From Psychromonas sp. SP041 (GTDB lineage Bacteria > Pseudomonadota > Gammaproteobacteria > Enterobacterales > Psychromonadaceae), in contig NZ_CBRF02000006.1 in assembly GCF_000470315.2 (NCBI RefSeq), forward strand, positions 62,001 through 126,000: a stretch of 64,000 nt of DNA. The letters run 5' to 3'. Position 1 is the stretch's first letter, and each line of letters begins with the position of its first letter. A program made the translations under genes and the position numbers. This document shows, one piece after another, positions 17,906 to 29,575 of the stretch. Below the pieces are notes generated by a model. That model searched no databases and was not told the origin of the DNA. It worked only from the letters and a program-made list of their open reading frames with translations.

Positions 17906-18826
17906 ATGGAAAGGTCGATCAAGTTTGATAAAGTCACCGGTTTATTAGCCGGATTGACGATGGTGATGATTTGGTCTGGCTGGATTATTATTTCCAAATG
18001 GGGGCTTTCACGTGCATTAACTGTTTGGGATGTCACCGGTATTCGATTTGTAACGGCTGGGTCGATAGTGTTGATTTATGCCTTACTCAGTAAAACCTCT
18101 ATTAAAGCGTTGTTTACGCCACGAATCATTCTTTGTAGTTTATGTTGTGGTTTGTTTTATGTCTGTGCGAGTTTGATTGGTTTGTTAATGTCTGATGCGG
18201 CCAATACTGGCGTTATTATTAATGGTTCGTTACCTATCATGTGTGCCGCCATAGTATTTGTATGGAAAAAAGTGCGTTTAAACAACGCCCAATATGTCGG
18301 TGTTTTTCTTATTTTAGTGGCTAATGTTTTATTGTTTACCAGCACCGGTGGAGCAACATTAAGTGCATTATTCTGGTTATTGATGGCGGCCTTTGCCATT
18401 GCATTTTATTCGGTATCAATGAAAGTCTGGGGGCTAAACTTAAAGACAGTCATGATTGCTGTACCGCTTATTAACGCTGTATTCTTCACGCCAATTTGGG
18501 TTTTCTTACCGAGCCATATTAGTATTGCACCTATCGATGAAATCTTATTACAAGGCGTTTATCAGGGCATTATTGTTAGTATTATTGCGTTATTCTGCAT
18601 GACTTATTCTATTAACAAGTTAGGCGCTGTTACCGCTTCAACTATTATGGCATTAGTGCCGATTGTCTCGGTGTTGTTGGCAATGGTGTTTTTAGATCAA
18701 TTAATGACACTACAAATGTTAATTTCGATTATTGTCTGTTCGGTCGGTATTGCCTGTTATAGCGGCTTACAACCTTTCCTACTTTATCTTAAAAGAAAGG
18801 GCAGAAGTGAAGTATTGAGGAAATGA
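17906..18826 (+). CDS. EamA/DMT-family transporter (second)
   Basis: The 306-residue protein has ten predicted helices in two EamA repeats, beginning with GLLAGLTMVMIWSGWIIISK after a short basic-polar N-terminus. It is distinct from the transporter at 13949 and not a recent duplicate. The AAGGAG ribosome site before ATG 17906 supports the start. Its substrate is unknown. A bidirectional terminator separates it from the convergent purB. Confidence 0.88.
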   Translation: MERSIKFDKVTGLLAGLTMVMIWSGWIIISKWGLSRALTVWDVTGIRFVTAGSIVLIYALLSKTSIKALFTPRIILCSLCCGLFYVCASLIGLLMSDAANTGVIINGSLPIMCAAIVFVWKKVRLNNAQYVGVFLILVANVLLFTSTGGATLSALFWLLMAAFAIAFYSVSMKVWGLNLKTVMIAVPLINAVFFTPIWVFLPSHISIAPIDEILLQGVYQGIIVSIIALFCMTYSINKLGAVTASTIMALVPIVSVLLAMVFLDQLMTLQMLISIIVCSVGIACYSGLQPFLLYLKRKGRSEVLRK

Positions 18827-18874
18827 GCAATAACAATACGGGACATCGTTAGCAATAAAAAAGAGAACAAACAA

Positions 18875-18900
18875 AAAAGGCAATCCGAAGATTGCCTTTT
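18875..18900. terminator. Bidirectional terminator between EamA gene and purB
   Basis: AAAAGGCAATC and GATTGCCTTTT form an 11-bp perfect stem with a CGAA loop. T runs follow on both strands, six T on the purB strand. Confidence 0.85.
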
Positions 18901-18953
18901 ATAAATGATTAGGTCCTAACTTTCATTAAGCACTATCATCTCGCTTTACGCGA

Positions 18954-20384
<1,431 letters not shown>

Positions 20385-20431
20385 TCATTCAAATATTTTC
20401 TTCGTAAACTCTTAACTGTGTTTGTAGTAAG

Positions 20432-21061
20432 TTATGTACGCAGTAAATTTTGTTTTGTTTGATGCACGATGGCTTTACGTGAAAGTAATAATTGACGACG
20501 TTTGCCGCCAACTTGACGCCATAATACGGCCGCACGAACACCGGCTAATAATAATGCGCGAATTTTATGCTGTGTATGGTCTTGTTGCAAGTATGAAGGG
20601 TTGCCATTAACTTGGATTTTAGGGCCTAGGTTACTGATAAGATCTTTATAGATAGAGTCTAAGTTGCTTAATACACTACTATCATCAATTTCAAAGTGCG
20701 CTAATTGACGATTAACTTGGTTAATACGTTCGCCTAATAGATTTAATGAACCTGGGTTCGCTGATAGCTTACGCTCTAATGCGATTAAACCCGCCACATA
20801 TTTAGTCACTTGCATGTTACGGCTACCATCAACATTATCTAGTTGTGCAACAACCGTTTTATAACCTAATTTTAATGATTCATGACCACCAAATATTTCC
20901 AATGGTGCCGCACTATCTGTACGAACAATAGAACGTAAAGAGGCATTAAAAGCAACTGCATCAGGACAAATACCTTTGTTAGCTATTTTATCAACCAGAT
21001 AGGCGGCTTGGCACATTGCAGCAAAAGCAATGCTACGAGATTCTAACGTTTGGAATGACAT
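20432..21061 (-). CDS. hflD: High frequency lysogenization protein HflD homologue
   Basis: The 209-residue protein matches the HflD family in length and in the blocks IAFAAMCQAAYLVDKIA, LGYKTVVAQL and KIRALLLAGVRAAVLWRQVGG. In E. coli HflD is a peripheral membrane protein that binds phage lambda CII; its housekeeping role is unclear. Its place between mnmA and purB is the standard one. Confidence 0.93.
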   Translation of the reverse strand: MSFQTLESRSIAFAAMCQAAYLVDKIANKGICPDAVAFNASLRSIVRTDSAAPLEIFGGHESLKLGYKTVVAQLDNVDGSRNMQVTKYVAGLIALERKLSANPGSLNLLGERINQVNRQLAHFEIDDSSVLSNLDSIYKDLISNLGPKIQVNGNPSYLQQDHTQHKIRALLLAGVRAAVLWRQVGGKRRQLLLSRKAIVHQTKQNLLRT

Positions 21062-21202
21062 AATGGATACACTTCTAATTTGAATTAATGTTGCTCAGTT
21101 TGCTTAAATAGAAATAGGTTATTTAAAATTTAACTTAAAACCTATTGCTAAGCACCGTTGCTTCTTTATGCTGTTTTAGTGATTGCTATTTTTAGTCCAA
21201 TA

Positions 21203-22306
21203 TTACTTTTGTAAATGTTGGTCAATGATCGCGCCGCCTAAACAAACATCATCAATATAAAATACTGCTGATTGGCCTGGTGTTACCGCTGCTTGAGGCT
21301 GCTCAAAGATAACCTCTAATGTGTCGTCATCAATTGGATTAACGGTACATGGAATATCAGTTTGGCGGTAACGTGTTTTAACCGTACATTTAAAGCTTTC
21401 TTTTTTAGGTGTTCTATCAACCCAATCACATTTTTTAGCAATTAAACCGTATGAAAATAGAGCTGGATGATCCGCACCTTGAGCAACTAATAAACGATTG
21501 TTGTCCATATCTTTACCGACAACGTACCATGGGTTTTCATTTGAGTTTTGTAAACCACCGATACCTAAGCCTTTACGTTGGCCTAGTGTGTGGTACATCA
21601 AACCTTGATGTTGACCAATCACTTCATTTTCAGGCGTAACAATATCACCTGGTTGCGCAGGTAGATATGTTTGTAAAAAATCAGTGAATTTACGTTCACC
21701 AATAAAACAAATACCGGTACTGTCTTTTTTATTGTGCGTCACTAAGTCTTGCTCTTCAGCAATACGTCGTACTTCTGGCTTTTCTAATTCGCCAACTGGG
21801 AACAAGGTTTTCGCTATTTGTTCACCACCGACTGCATATAAAAAATAACTTTGATCTTTATTGTTATCAAGGCCACGCAATAATTGTGCTTTGCCATCAA
21901 CATCACGGCGACGACAGTAGTGTCCCGTTGCAATAAAATCAGCACCTAAGTCTTCAGCAGCAAACTCAAGAAAGGCTTTAAATTTAATTTCTTTGTTACA
22001 CATAATGTCTGGATTAGGTGTGCGGCCAGCTTTGTATTCTTCTAGGAAATGCTCAAATACATTATCCCAATACTCTGCTGCAAAGTTGATCGTATGTAAC
22101 TTTATACCTAATTTATCGCAGACGGCTTGTGCATCTTGAAGATCCTGAGCGGCTGAACAATACTCATCAGTATCATCTTCTTCCCAGTTTTTCATGAATA
22201 AGCCTTCTACTTGATAGCCTTGCTGCTGTAATAAATAAGCAGATACTGACGAATCAACACCACCGGAAATACCGACGATCACTTTAGTTTGGCTGTTGTC
22301 TTTCAT
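21203..22306 (-). CDS. mnmA: tRNA-specific 2-thiouridylase MnmA
   Basis: This 367-residue enzyme thiolates U34 of tRNA-Lys, -Glu and -Gln. The PP-loop ATP site is [13 protein letters not shown] (12-24), the first catalytic Cys103 is in [11 protein letters not shown] and the second, Cys200, in [12 protein letters not shown]; together they carry the persulfide. It is the first gene of the mnmA-hflD-purB series. Confidence 0.97.
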   Translation of the reverse strand: MKDNSQTKVIVGISGGVDSSVSAYLLQQQGYQVEGLFMKNWEEDDTDEYCSAAQDLQDAQAVCDKLGIKLHTINFAAEYWDNVFEHFLEEYKAGRTPNPDIMCNKEIKFKAFLEFAAEDLGADFIATGHYCRRRDVDGKAQLLRGLDNNKDQSYFLYAVGGEQIAKTLFPVGELEKPEVRRIAEEQDLVTHNKKDSTGICFIGERKFTDFLQTYLPAQPGDIVTPENEVIGQHQGLMYHTLGQRKGLGIGGLQNSNENPWYVVGKDMDNNRLLVAQGADHPALFSYGLIAKKCDWVDRTPKKESFKCTVKTRYRQTDIPCTVNPIDDDTLEVIFEQPQAAVTPGQSAVFYIDDVCLGGAIIDQHLQK

Positions 22307-22637
22307 AAATTATTCTCCAACAAATTGAGCGCCAGATTTTAGCAGAATTTAGCGTCAATTAAACTAATAATGTAGAGAAGGAGGAAGGAATATATTTGTT
22401 AAGCTTAATTTATTTTTTAGTTTGAATTTTATTGCATTTTAATTAATTAAGCAGATTGTATGATCTACTTAAAAATAACCATAAAGTATTATTATATGAT
22501 TATGAGGCTGGGGTCATGGTTTTGATACTTATGGAGAATAACCTTGTTAATTTATAACCTTAAATGGGTAGACTGAAATAAGAAAAAAGCACTGACATTG
22601 CTTTTAAGTTATTTAAAAGTTATGAAAGGAATTATTT
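22307..22637. other. Gene-free promoter region between mnmA and the chemoreceptor
   Basis: These 330 AT-rich bases lie between divergent genes and must contain both promoters. No operator, repeat or small frame stood out. Confidence 0.4.
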
Positions 22638-24551
22638 ATGAGCAAGCTTGGATTTAAGAATATTTTAATTGTAGTAATAACAGGGTTACTTATTTTGGCG
22701 TTAGGGATCACTTGTTATATTTCAATTAATAAATTAGAAGCAACGACTAAAACAACACTTATCAATAATATTATTAGCTCTTCTCAATATGAAGCGAATA
22801 ATATTAAAAGCTATATCGCTTCTTATTCTTCTCCTGTTACTCATTTAGCTGAATTGTACAAAACAAACAATTATCAAACCGATCATGAAAAATACATGAT
22901 GCTGACTAAAACCGTGTCTGGTATCAGTAAAATAACATTAGGTTTGGATGATGGGCGTTCTTATACGTCAAGAGAATCTGAGTCATTTCCTGGCGGTATT
23001 GGTATTCCGTCTAAATATGATCCACGTACTCGTTCTTGGTATCAATTAGGTAAAAAAAGTACTGATTTAAAATTAAGTGACGTATTTGCTACTAAGGAAG
23101 GTGTATTGCTTTTACTGGCCGTTCACTCAATTAAGGGCGGAGTATTAGCATCCGATGTTCGGTTAACCTATCTACAAACACTCGTTGAAGGTGTGCACAT
23201 TGCTGACGATGATATTGCGATTCTTGTAGATCACAAAGGAATGGTACTCGCTTCAACCAATGAGATCGCAAAACCACAAGAGCAAGTACAAGATATTGAA
23301 GAGCTAAGCGATTTTTCTGCAAAGATGTTCACAAAAGAACGCATTATTGAAGATATTAAACTTGACGGTAAACCCAGTGTCATGGTGTCGACTAGCGTTA
23401 AGCTCGAAGGCAGTGAACCTTGGTACTTAATGGTTGCAGTAAAAGATGAAGTGGCTTTTTTAGCCGTCTCTGATGCGACATGGGAATTATTCTTTTGGGT
23501 TTTAATTATCGCTGCATTATTTATCGTTATATTAATTCTAGTACTTAACCGCATTTATCAACCGGTGATTGCATTAAAAACATTAATTGGTAATTTATCT
23601 GATGGTAGTGGTGATTTAACGCAGAGGTTAGCAGTTAATTCTAAAGACGATCTCGGCCAAATTGCAATGAATGTGAATGCCTTTATTGAAACATTACAGT
23701 TGATGATGCTAGACGTGAAACGTGTCAGTGGTCGGTTATCAGAGGGAGTTGAAGTCTTAAAAAATCATTCTGATAAAAGTGCGGATATATTGTCTCAGCA
23801 TCAGCAAGAAACAGAGCAAGTGGTGACTGCCGTTGAGGAACTAAGCGTTACTGCTGAAATGGTGGCAAATAATGCACAAGAAACAGCACAATTTACACAA
23901 GAAGCAAATAATTCAGGTGAAACGTCCAAAGGAATTATTGCTAATGCGCAGGTAAGTTTACAACGTCTGTCTAAAGAAGTTGAAAATGCAACGGTTAACG
24001 TAGCGAATATGAGCCAAGAAACGCAAGATATTAGTTCAATTTTAAGTGTGATTGGTGCGATTGCCGATCAAACAAATCTATTGGCTTTAAATGCTGCGAT
24101 TGAAGCTGCTCGAGCAGGTGAGCAAGGGCGCGGTTTTGCTGTGGTTGCCGATGAAGTTCGCGCGCTCGCTGCACGTACACAAACCAGTACGGGTGAAGTT
24201 GAAAGTGCATTGGTAAAACTGCAACATGAGTCGACTTCAGTTGTTAGTTCAATTGGCAGTACTCGTGAAACCAGTCAACAAACAGTGGCTGAGGCGGCGA
24301 GTGTCGCAGATAGCTTAGAGGTAATGAGCGGGTTTGTTTCAAAAATTAATGACTTGAGCAATCAAATCGCTTCATCTGCTCATGAGCAAAATAGTGTGAT
24401 TAGGGAAGTGAGTCAAAATATGTCACGTATTCATAATATTGTTCAAGAATTGACAACAACAGGGGCTAACGTAAATGAAGAAACCCATCATATCCATGAA
24501 GTTAATAACCAACTACACAGTATTGTTGATCGCTTTAAATTAGAAAAATAA
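22638..24551 (+). CDS. Methyl-accepting chemotaxis protein (dCache, HAMP, MA domain)
   Basis: The 637-residue receptor has transmembrane helix 1 at about 8-30, a periplasmic double-Cache sensor at about 35-275 (including [20 protein letters not shown], typical of dCache_1), helix 2 at about 283-305 and a HAMP domain to about 360. The signalling hairpin tip is [20 protein letters not shown]. dCache_1 receptors mostly bind amino acids, amines or other small carboxylates, but the ligand here is unknown. The start follows GAAAGGAAT. It is monocistronic. Confidence 0.95.
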   Translation: MSKLGFKNILIVVITGLLILALGITCYISINKLEATTKTTLINNIISSSQYEANNIKSYIASYSSPVTHLAELYKTNNYQTDHEKYMMLTKTVSGISKITLGLDDGRSYTSRESESFPGGIGIPSKYDPRTRSWYQLGKKSTDLKLSDVFATKEGVLLLLAVHSIKGGVLASDVRLTYLQTLVEGVHIADDDIAILVDHKGMVLASTNEIAKPQEQVQDIEELSDFSAKMFTKERIIEDIKLDGKPSVMVSTSVKLEGSEPWYLMVAVKDEVAFLAVSDATWELFFWVLIIAALFIVILILVLNRIYQPVIALKTLIGNLSDGSGDLTQRLAVNSKDDLGQIAMNVNAFIETLQLMMLDVKRVSGRLSEGVEVLKNHSDKSADILSQHQQETEQVVTAVEELSVTAEMVANNAQETAQFTQEANNSGETSKGIIANAQVSLQRLSKEVENATVNVANMSQETQDISSILSVIGAIADQTNLLALNAAIEAARAGEQGRGFAVVADEVRALAARTQTSTGEVESALVKLQHESTSVVSSIGSTRETSQQTVAEAASVADSLEVMSGFVSKINDLSNQIASSAHEQNSVIREVSQNMSRIHNIVQELTTTGANVNEETHHIHEVNNQLHSIVDRFKLEK

Positions 24552-24993
24552 AGTGAATATATACCCGTTACTGTCCAATATGCATTGTTCAGTCGTTAGC
24601 TTGGACTGCAAATCTTGGTGCAATATGATGGCAATGGCGAGTCCTTATCGAAGGTTGCAATGCAGAGTTGGTTTTCAAGCTAACGACCCAGAGGGAAAAC
24701 GGTGAAGTAAACACCTTCGTTGTTAGAAAGTGTCGATTTAACTCGTTAGATCTTTCCCTTTCTGGCTATATTGGCTCGCTTCACGGCTTGCTGAATGTTG
24801 CATCTTGAATGCTAACAGGCATATCAGCTTGGATAATGAGATTTGCGTTACCATTATTCAAGCTGAGGTTCTTAATAAAGCTCTTTATAGAATTTGTTTC
24901 ACTACCAATCTGCTTTAGTCATTTATTTTTTAATTTTTTTCTTTCTTTAGCTACTTATATTGCAGCTTACTTCTTACTTATAGCCATTTGTTG
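24552..24993. other. Gene-free stretch with an inverted repeat
   Basis: About 440 bases after the chemoreceptor gene have more structured, GC-richer sequence than most gaps here. The perfect inverted pair at 24593/24676 is the clearest signal, and words such as AACACCTTCGTTGTTAG and GGCTCGCTTCACGGCTTGC suggest a decayed repeat element. No gene was recognised. Confidence 0.45.
24593..24686. repeat. Inverted repeat, possible element fragment
   Basis: TCGTTAGCTTG (24593-24603) and its exact complement CAAGCTAACGA (24676-24686) enclose 72 bases. The pair could fold into a long hairpin in the transcript of the chemoreceptor gene, or mark the ends of a small element. Confidence 0.5.
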
Positions 24994-25290
24994 TTATTCA
25001 ACTAATTCTGGACCCACTCGTAAGCTTGCTTCTTCTGCATCAAAAAACTCTTTTTCAGCGAGTAAGTGAGTTAATTGCTGTAATGTTATTTCTTGTGTAT
25101 TAAGCAAGTTAAGTAAGCGTTGTTGGCAATGTTTAATGATTGATTCTTGGGCTAACGGTTGGTATTCACGACAAAAGTATAATGGCGGTAAACCAAATGC
25201 GAAGGCGGTTAATTGTGCGAGGTGCATTGCTGGTAGTGGTTGAATGATTTTTTCTAGTTGTATTGAAATCTCGTTAACATCATCTGACAT
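24994..25290 (-). CDS. Hypothetical 98-residue protein
   Basis: I do not recognise this small soluble protein. It reads like a real gene: an even amino-acid mix, a Leu- and Gln-rich helical C-terminal half (CQQRLLNLLNTQEITLQQLTH), and two Cys residues. The ribosome site is weak. It stands alone on the minus strand, and nothing around it hints at a role. Confidence 0.5.
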   Translation of the reverse strand: MSDDVNEISIQLEKIIQPLPAMHLAQLTAFAFGLPPLYFCREYQPLAQESIIKHCQQRLLNLLNTQEITLQQLTHLLAEKEFFDAEEASLRVGPELVE

Positions 25291-25732
25291 TTAATATTTG
25301 CTCATTTAAGGAAAACTACCACTGACTCTACCTTAAAAATGTCGGTAAGTCCTTGGTAGTCGGTAATAACGCGACCTGAGTTATTGAATATTCTGTATTA
25401 TTTATAAAGTTAACATTCATATAAAAAGTGAATCGTCGCAGGTATAGCGAATAATTTATTGTGAACCTATTGTCTGTGGGGCGTTTAGTTTAAAGTTATA
25501 TGGAAATGGTATAGGGGAAATATGAAGGTCGGCTAGGCAATCGTTGATTTGCTTTTTTGCTGGTGGACAACATCTATTATTTAGCTCTATTGATACTATT
25601 GATGATGGTGTTATTAGTTGAATACCGTAGGTTAAATACTATACCTATCTTTATGTCTATCATCTCAAGTTAACCTCCCTACGTTAATTGAAGGATATTT
25701 AGCTGTGACACTAAACATTAATAAAGGCTTAG
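25291..25732. other. Gene-free stretch
   Basis: About 440 AT-rich bases lie between the hypothetical gene and the 3' end of the LysR gene. I see no terminator-like hairpin, repeat or credible frame. Confidence 0.4.
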
Positions 25733-26650
25733 CTAAGGCGGCGGATATCGTTTACTAAACTCACTGAATTTATGTTGTAAAAAATCAATCACCATACGTA
25801 ACTGTTTTCTAGGGTAATCGGTTTGTAAATAAACGAGTTGCAAGGGAACATCTTCAGTCAGGTAATCTGTTAATAGTACTTTCAACCGTCCTTGTTCTAC
25901 ATCTTCCGCAATATCTATCCAACTTTTATAAGCAATACCTTGTCCTGCTATTGCCCATTGTCTTAATAAGGCACCATCGTTGGTGGTTTTGATTGGAGAT
26001 ATAGGAGTTTGTATACGCTGATTGTCTTTATTAAATGTCCATTGTTGAAGATTTTTGCTGCCTAGATTCCAGCTTAATAATTTATGTTGTTGTAATTCAG
26101 CTGGGCTATTTGGTTGGCCGAACTCTTTTATATAAGTCGGTGAAGCGACTACATAACGAGGTGATGAAGTTAAATATCTACGCTTAAGTACTGAGTCCGT
26201 TAAATGACCGTATCGAAGTGCAAGTTGGATTTTTTGATCCATTAAATCACTCATGTGGTCACTTAAATACAAGGTGAGGGTTAAAGAAGGGGCGGAGACT
26301 AAAAACTCATTTATCCAAGCACTCACAATGTTTCTGCCTAAATCTGAAGGCATGCTTAACCCTAAGTCACCACTTAATTGGTCGTTATTATTGTTTAATG
26401 TATTACTTGCTAGCTCTAGGATATTGATTGCTTCACGGCTACTTTCAATAAACAGTTGGCCTTCTTCTGTTAATCGCATGTTACGTGTTGAGCGAACAAA
26501 TAATTGGCAGTTTAATCGTTGTTCAAGGCGCTTTAATGCTGCGCTGGCTGCGGCTGGTGTTAAATTAAGTTCACGGCTGGCTGCTGAAATATTTTGTAGG
26601 TCAGCAATTCTGATGGCTAATTTGAGATCGTTTAAGTGATACATATTCAA
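25733..26650 (-). CDS. LysR-family transcriptional regulator, probably of the divergent nitroreductase
   Basis: The 305-residue protein has an N-terminal winged helix (about 1-62; ISAASRELNLTPAAASAALKRLE) and a LysR effector domain. The sequence is of the group that often controls oxidoreductases or efflux. It is divergent from the nitroreductase gene at 26914, with about 260 bases between them, the classical arrangement for a LysR regulator and its target. ATG codons at 26650 and 26644 are both possible. Confidence 0.88.
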   Translation of the reverse strand: MNMYHLNDLKLAIRIADLQNISAASRELNLTPAAASAALKRLEQRLNCQLFVRSTRNMRLTEEGQLFIESSREAINILELASNTLNNNNDQLSGDLGLSMPSDLGRNIVSAWINEFLVSAPSLTLTLYLSDHMSDLMDQKIQLALRYGHLTDSVLKRRYLTSSPRYVVASPTYIKEFGQPNSPAELQQHKLLSWNLGSKNLQQWTFNKDNQRIQTPISPIKTTNDGALLRQWAIAGQGIAYKSWIDIAEDVEQGRLKVLLTDYLTEDVPLQLVYLQTDYPRKQLRMVIDFLQHKFSEFSKRYPPP

Positions 26651-26794
26651 AAATAATTATCAAGTTATTCAAATTTAAGTGTGATTATCAAATAAAAGAG
26701 TCAAGTGTACAATATGTTTATTCATTATTAGCGGTATAGCGGTGAACAATCACTTTCCAAAATATCACTTTCTAAAATAGTGGAGATGATTATA

Positions 26795-26885
26795 ACGACA
26801 CTGTTAACGACAACTATACCTTCTAACGACATAATAACAACGATATCTTTTAATAACAATTATACGTTTAATGACAACTTATATT
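26795..26885. repeat. Degenerate tandem repeat in the LysR/nitroreductase promoter
   Basis: Units of about 25-28 bases built on AACAAYTATAC...TTTAATGACA recur three to four times (for example GACAACTATACCTTCTAACGA, then AACAATTATACGTTTAATGA). It occupies the divergent promoter region, so it could contain regulator sites or simply be a minisatellite. Confidence 0.45.
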
Positions 26886-26913
26886 ATCCACCCAATAAAT
26901 GAGATTCGACAAT

Positions 26914-27576
26914 ATGGCAATACATGATCAAATTATTAATGATTTAGAAACGCGTTACACAGCGAAAAAATACGATGCAAGCAAAAAGGTAGCCCAGCAA
27001 GATCTTGATGTGTTGTATCAAGCATTACGCCTTTCTCCTTCATCAATAAACTCACAACCTTGGAAGTTTATTGTGATTGAAAGTGATGCTGCAAAACAAA
27101 GAATGGTCGGTTCTTTTGCTAATAAATTTCAATTTAACCAACATCATGTTTTAGCTTGTTCACATATTATTTTATTTGCACATAACCCAGCTTACACGCG
27201 TGCTGATTATGAGAAAGTGGTCGACCAAGGTATTGCTGATAAACGTACTAAATTGGAAGATAAAGCAAAAGCATTTGGTAGTTATGCTTTTGCTGATATT
27301 AATACTGACGAACAAGGCAATAATGAAAGTTGGACTAAATCCCAGGTTTATATTGCCTTAGGTAACGCAATGCACACTTTAGCTCGTCTGAAAGTCGATT
27401 CAACACCAATGGAAGGCGTTGATAGTGAGTTAATTGGTGACATTTTTTACGATGAACTAGGTGATTATCAATGTCATGTTGCATTAGCGATTGGTTACCA
27501 TCATCCGTCAGAAGATTATAATTTTTCTCTGCCTAAAACGCGTTTAACAATGGATAAAGTACTCAAGGTTATTTAA
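26914..27576 (+). CDS. NAD(P)H-dependent nitroreductase, NfsB-like
   Basis: The 220-residue product belongs to the NfsB/FRase I group of FMN-dependent oxidoreductases. Marks are ETRYTAKKYD at the N-terminus, LRLSPSSINSQPWKFIVIES (FMN contacts, about 37-56) and the C-terminal ALAIGYHHPSEDYNF. These enzymes reduce nitroaromatics, quinones or flavins with NAD(P)H. The start is placed at ATG 26914 (MAIHDQ) with GAG ten bases upstream; an ATG five codons earlier has no ribosome site. Confidence 0.88.
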   Translation: MAIHDQIINDLETRYTAKKYDASKKVAQQDLDVLYQALRLSPSSINSQPWKFIVIESDAAKQRMVGSFANKFQFNQHHVLACSHIILFAHNPAYTRADYEKVVDQGIADKRTKLEDKAKAFGSYAFADINTDEQGNNESWTKSQVYIALGNAMHTLARLKVDSTPMEGVDSELIGDIFYDELGDYQCHVALAIGYHHPSEDYNFSLPKTRLTMDKVLKVI

Positions 27577-27687
27577 TCTCCATTTCGGGTAAGCAAATCG
27601 ATACAGCAGCGTTAATGCTTTATTCATTTTATTAAGAATTAGGCGCTGCACATTCACTTTCTTTAGTCGATTTTTGTTAGTCCAATA

Positions 27688-27732
27688 ATGAGTTAAAGAT
27701 ATTGGTTTATCTTTAACTCATTTGAGTTTTTT
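27688..27732 (+). terminator. Terminator after the nitroreductase gene
   Basis: ATGAGTTAAAGATA and TATCTTTAACTCAT form a perfect 14-bp stem with a TTGGTT loop, followed by TTGAGTTTTTTC. Confidence 0.75.
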
Positions 27733-27877
27733 CGTTTAGTCAACGCTAGTTGTTAGTTGCTGGTAAAGTTATAACAATAAACAACTATGACGACATCTTA
27801 TTAAAAATTATGTTTAGCGCTGTTTTGTTAACGCTAAAGGTAAGCGGTATAAATGGGGACTAAATACGATGATGCGA

Positions 27878-28186
27878 TTAGAGTTTACTGGATATTAAAT
27901 GGTCTAATACAGGAACGAGAACTAAAGGCTCTGCGGCACTGATAATAGCAGTGAGCATTTTAGATCTTGCCCCTTCATGTTTGTCTTCCAACCCTTGTGC
28001 TTTTAGATAATGTTCTTCACTTATCCATTGGCTATAGGAAACCCATTGATTATCTTTTGTTTTATGTAATCGAGATCCTAGTGCGCCATATTTTTCAATA
28101 TTACGTTGTACTAATTCAGTCCAACCCTCTTTAAATACTTTTTCATGTACTGGGTTTATTTCCCAGCGAAATAATACGACGACCAT
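27878..28186 (-). CDS. Antibiotic biosynthesis monooxygenase (ABM) domain protein
   Basis: This 102-residue protein is a single ABM ferredoxin-like domain. It opens MVVVLFRWEINPVHEKVFKE and has the WVSYSQWISEEHY strand-helix block. ABM proteins form dimers; some are quinol or haem monooxygenases, but most small ones are uncharacterised. AGGAGAG precedes the ATG. It is monocistronic, so no substrate can be inferred. Confidence 0.8.
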   Translation of the reverse strand: MVVVLFRWEINPVHEKVFKEGWTELVQRNIEKYGALGSRLHKTKDNQWVSYSQWISEEHYLKAQGLEDKHEGARSKMLTAIISAAEPLVLVPVLDHLISSKL

Positions 28187-28498
28187 AAAGCTCTCCTTAT
28201 AATACTTTATCTTAACTATTCTCGATAAAGTTGATCCTATTTATTGAAGGATTTAATTATAGGCATCGATGGCTATTTGTTGTTGTGAACTAATATGAGT
28301 ATTTACAAAAAACTAGCTGGTTTTTATCCATTTCAATAGAAAAACTCTATTAATTATCTGTTTTGTTTCAAGTTTATTATTATTTCTCCATATTTTCTTC
28401 ACAATCTTTTGTTCTTTTTACTTTATGATAGGAAATGATAGCTGGATGCTGTTGATTTTTTATTGTTTGTCTTACCCACTTATTTAGAAGAAAAAATA
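28187..28498. other. Gene-free promoter region of the RND genes
   Basis: About 310 AT-rich bases lie between the ABM gene and the membrane-fusion protein gene. No divergent regulator gene and no obvious operator palindrome were seen. Confidence 0.4.
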
Positions 28499-29575
28499 AT
28501 GAATAAATTAAATACTGTTTTTATGTTAACTAGTTTATTGCTGAGTTCGTTTAGCTATTCTGTTTTTGCTGCTCCTGCTGTTTCCGTCAAAAGTGAGATA
28601 GTTGATACACATGAAGTCACTCAGTCTTTGTCTTTGATTGGTAAGTTACAGGCGAAACAATACGTCAGTATTGCATCTGAAGTGGCAGCGAAAGTGACAA
28701 AAATTGCAGTGGAGGCCAATCAAAAAGTCAAAAAAGGCCAACTATTGATTAGTTTAGATAATGCCGGTGCTAATGCATTATTGGCAGAAGCTAAAGCTTA
28801 TTTAGCGAATGAACAAAGAACATTAAAAGATTACCAACGTCTTATTAAAAAACAAGCGATTACACAGACCGAGTTAGATGCTCAATTATCATCGGTAGCA
28901 ATTGGTAAGGCGCGTTTATTAGCGGCTCAAGTGTTTGTGGATAATCATCGCATTGTTGCACCTTTTGAAGGCACGATAGGGCTACTTGATTTTAGTGAAG
29001 GGAAGAATGTTTCAATTGGTGAAACCTTATTAACATTAGATAACCTATCACAAATGACTTTAGATCTTCCTGTGCCTGAACGTTACTTATCTCAAATTGA
29101 AGTTGGGATGGATGTTTCTGCAACCACCCGTGCTTGGGGTGATAAAACCTTTACAGGTAAAGTTATGGCGATCGATTCTCGTATTAATCCTGATACATTA
29201 AACCTTCGAGTACGTTTGTTGTTTGACAATACAAGTCAGCAATTAAAACCAGGTATGTTGTTGTCTGCACGTCTTGATTTTAAAGCGGTTAATGAACCTA
29301 TTATTGCAGTGCAATCTATAGAGTATTCAGGTACTAAACGTTTTGTTTATGTAGTAACGGTCGATAATAAAGTAGAACGCAGAGAAGTTGAATTAGGTGC
29401 TCGAATTAAAGACCAAGCTATCATCGAATCAGGTTTAAAAGTTGGTGAGCGTATCGTCGTACAAGGGTTAGTTAATATGCGTGATGGATTAACGGTTAAC
29501 GACCTAAGTACCACTAAAGAAACTGATGATACAACAGCAAAACTGAATAAACCTAAGAAAAAGGATAGCAAATAA
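28499..29575 (+). CDS. RND efflux periplasmic adaptor (membrane fusion protein)
   Basis: The 358-residue precursor begins with a signal peptide (MNKLNTVFMLTSLL...VFAAP, cleavage near residue 25). It shows the HlyD/RND adaptor order: beta-barrel strand and lipoyl half-motif (VAAKVTKIAVEANQKVKKGQ), a short coiled-coil hairpin (LAEAKAYLANEQRTLKDY), second lipoyl half (IVAPFEGTIG) and barrel. It links the inner-membrane pump to an outer-membrane channel. The start at ATG 28499 is preferred over an upstream in-frame ATG at 28463, which would spoil the signal peptide. The stop overlaps the pump start (TAATG). Confidence 0.9.
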   Translation: MNKLNTVFMLTSLLLSSFSYSVFAAPAVSVKSEIVDTHEVTQSLSLIGKLQAKQYVSIASEVAAKVTKIAVEANQKVKKGQLLISLDNAGANALLAEAKAYLANEQRTLKDYQRLIKKQAITQTELDAQLSSVAIGKARLLAAQVFVDNHRIVAPFEGTIGLLDFSEGKNVSIGETLLTLDNLSQMTLDLPVPERYLSQIEVGMDVSATTRAWGDKTFTGKVMAIDSRINPDTLNLRVRLLFDNTSQQLKPGMLLSARLDFKAVNEPIIAVQSIEYSGTKRFVYVVTVDNKVERREVELGARIKDQAIIESGLKVGERIVVQGLVNMRDGLTVNDLSTTKETDDTTAKLNKPKKKDSK

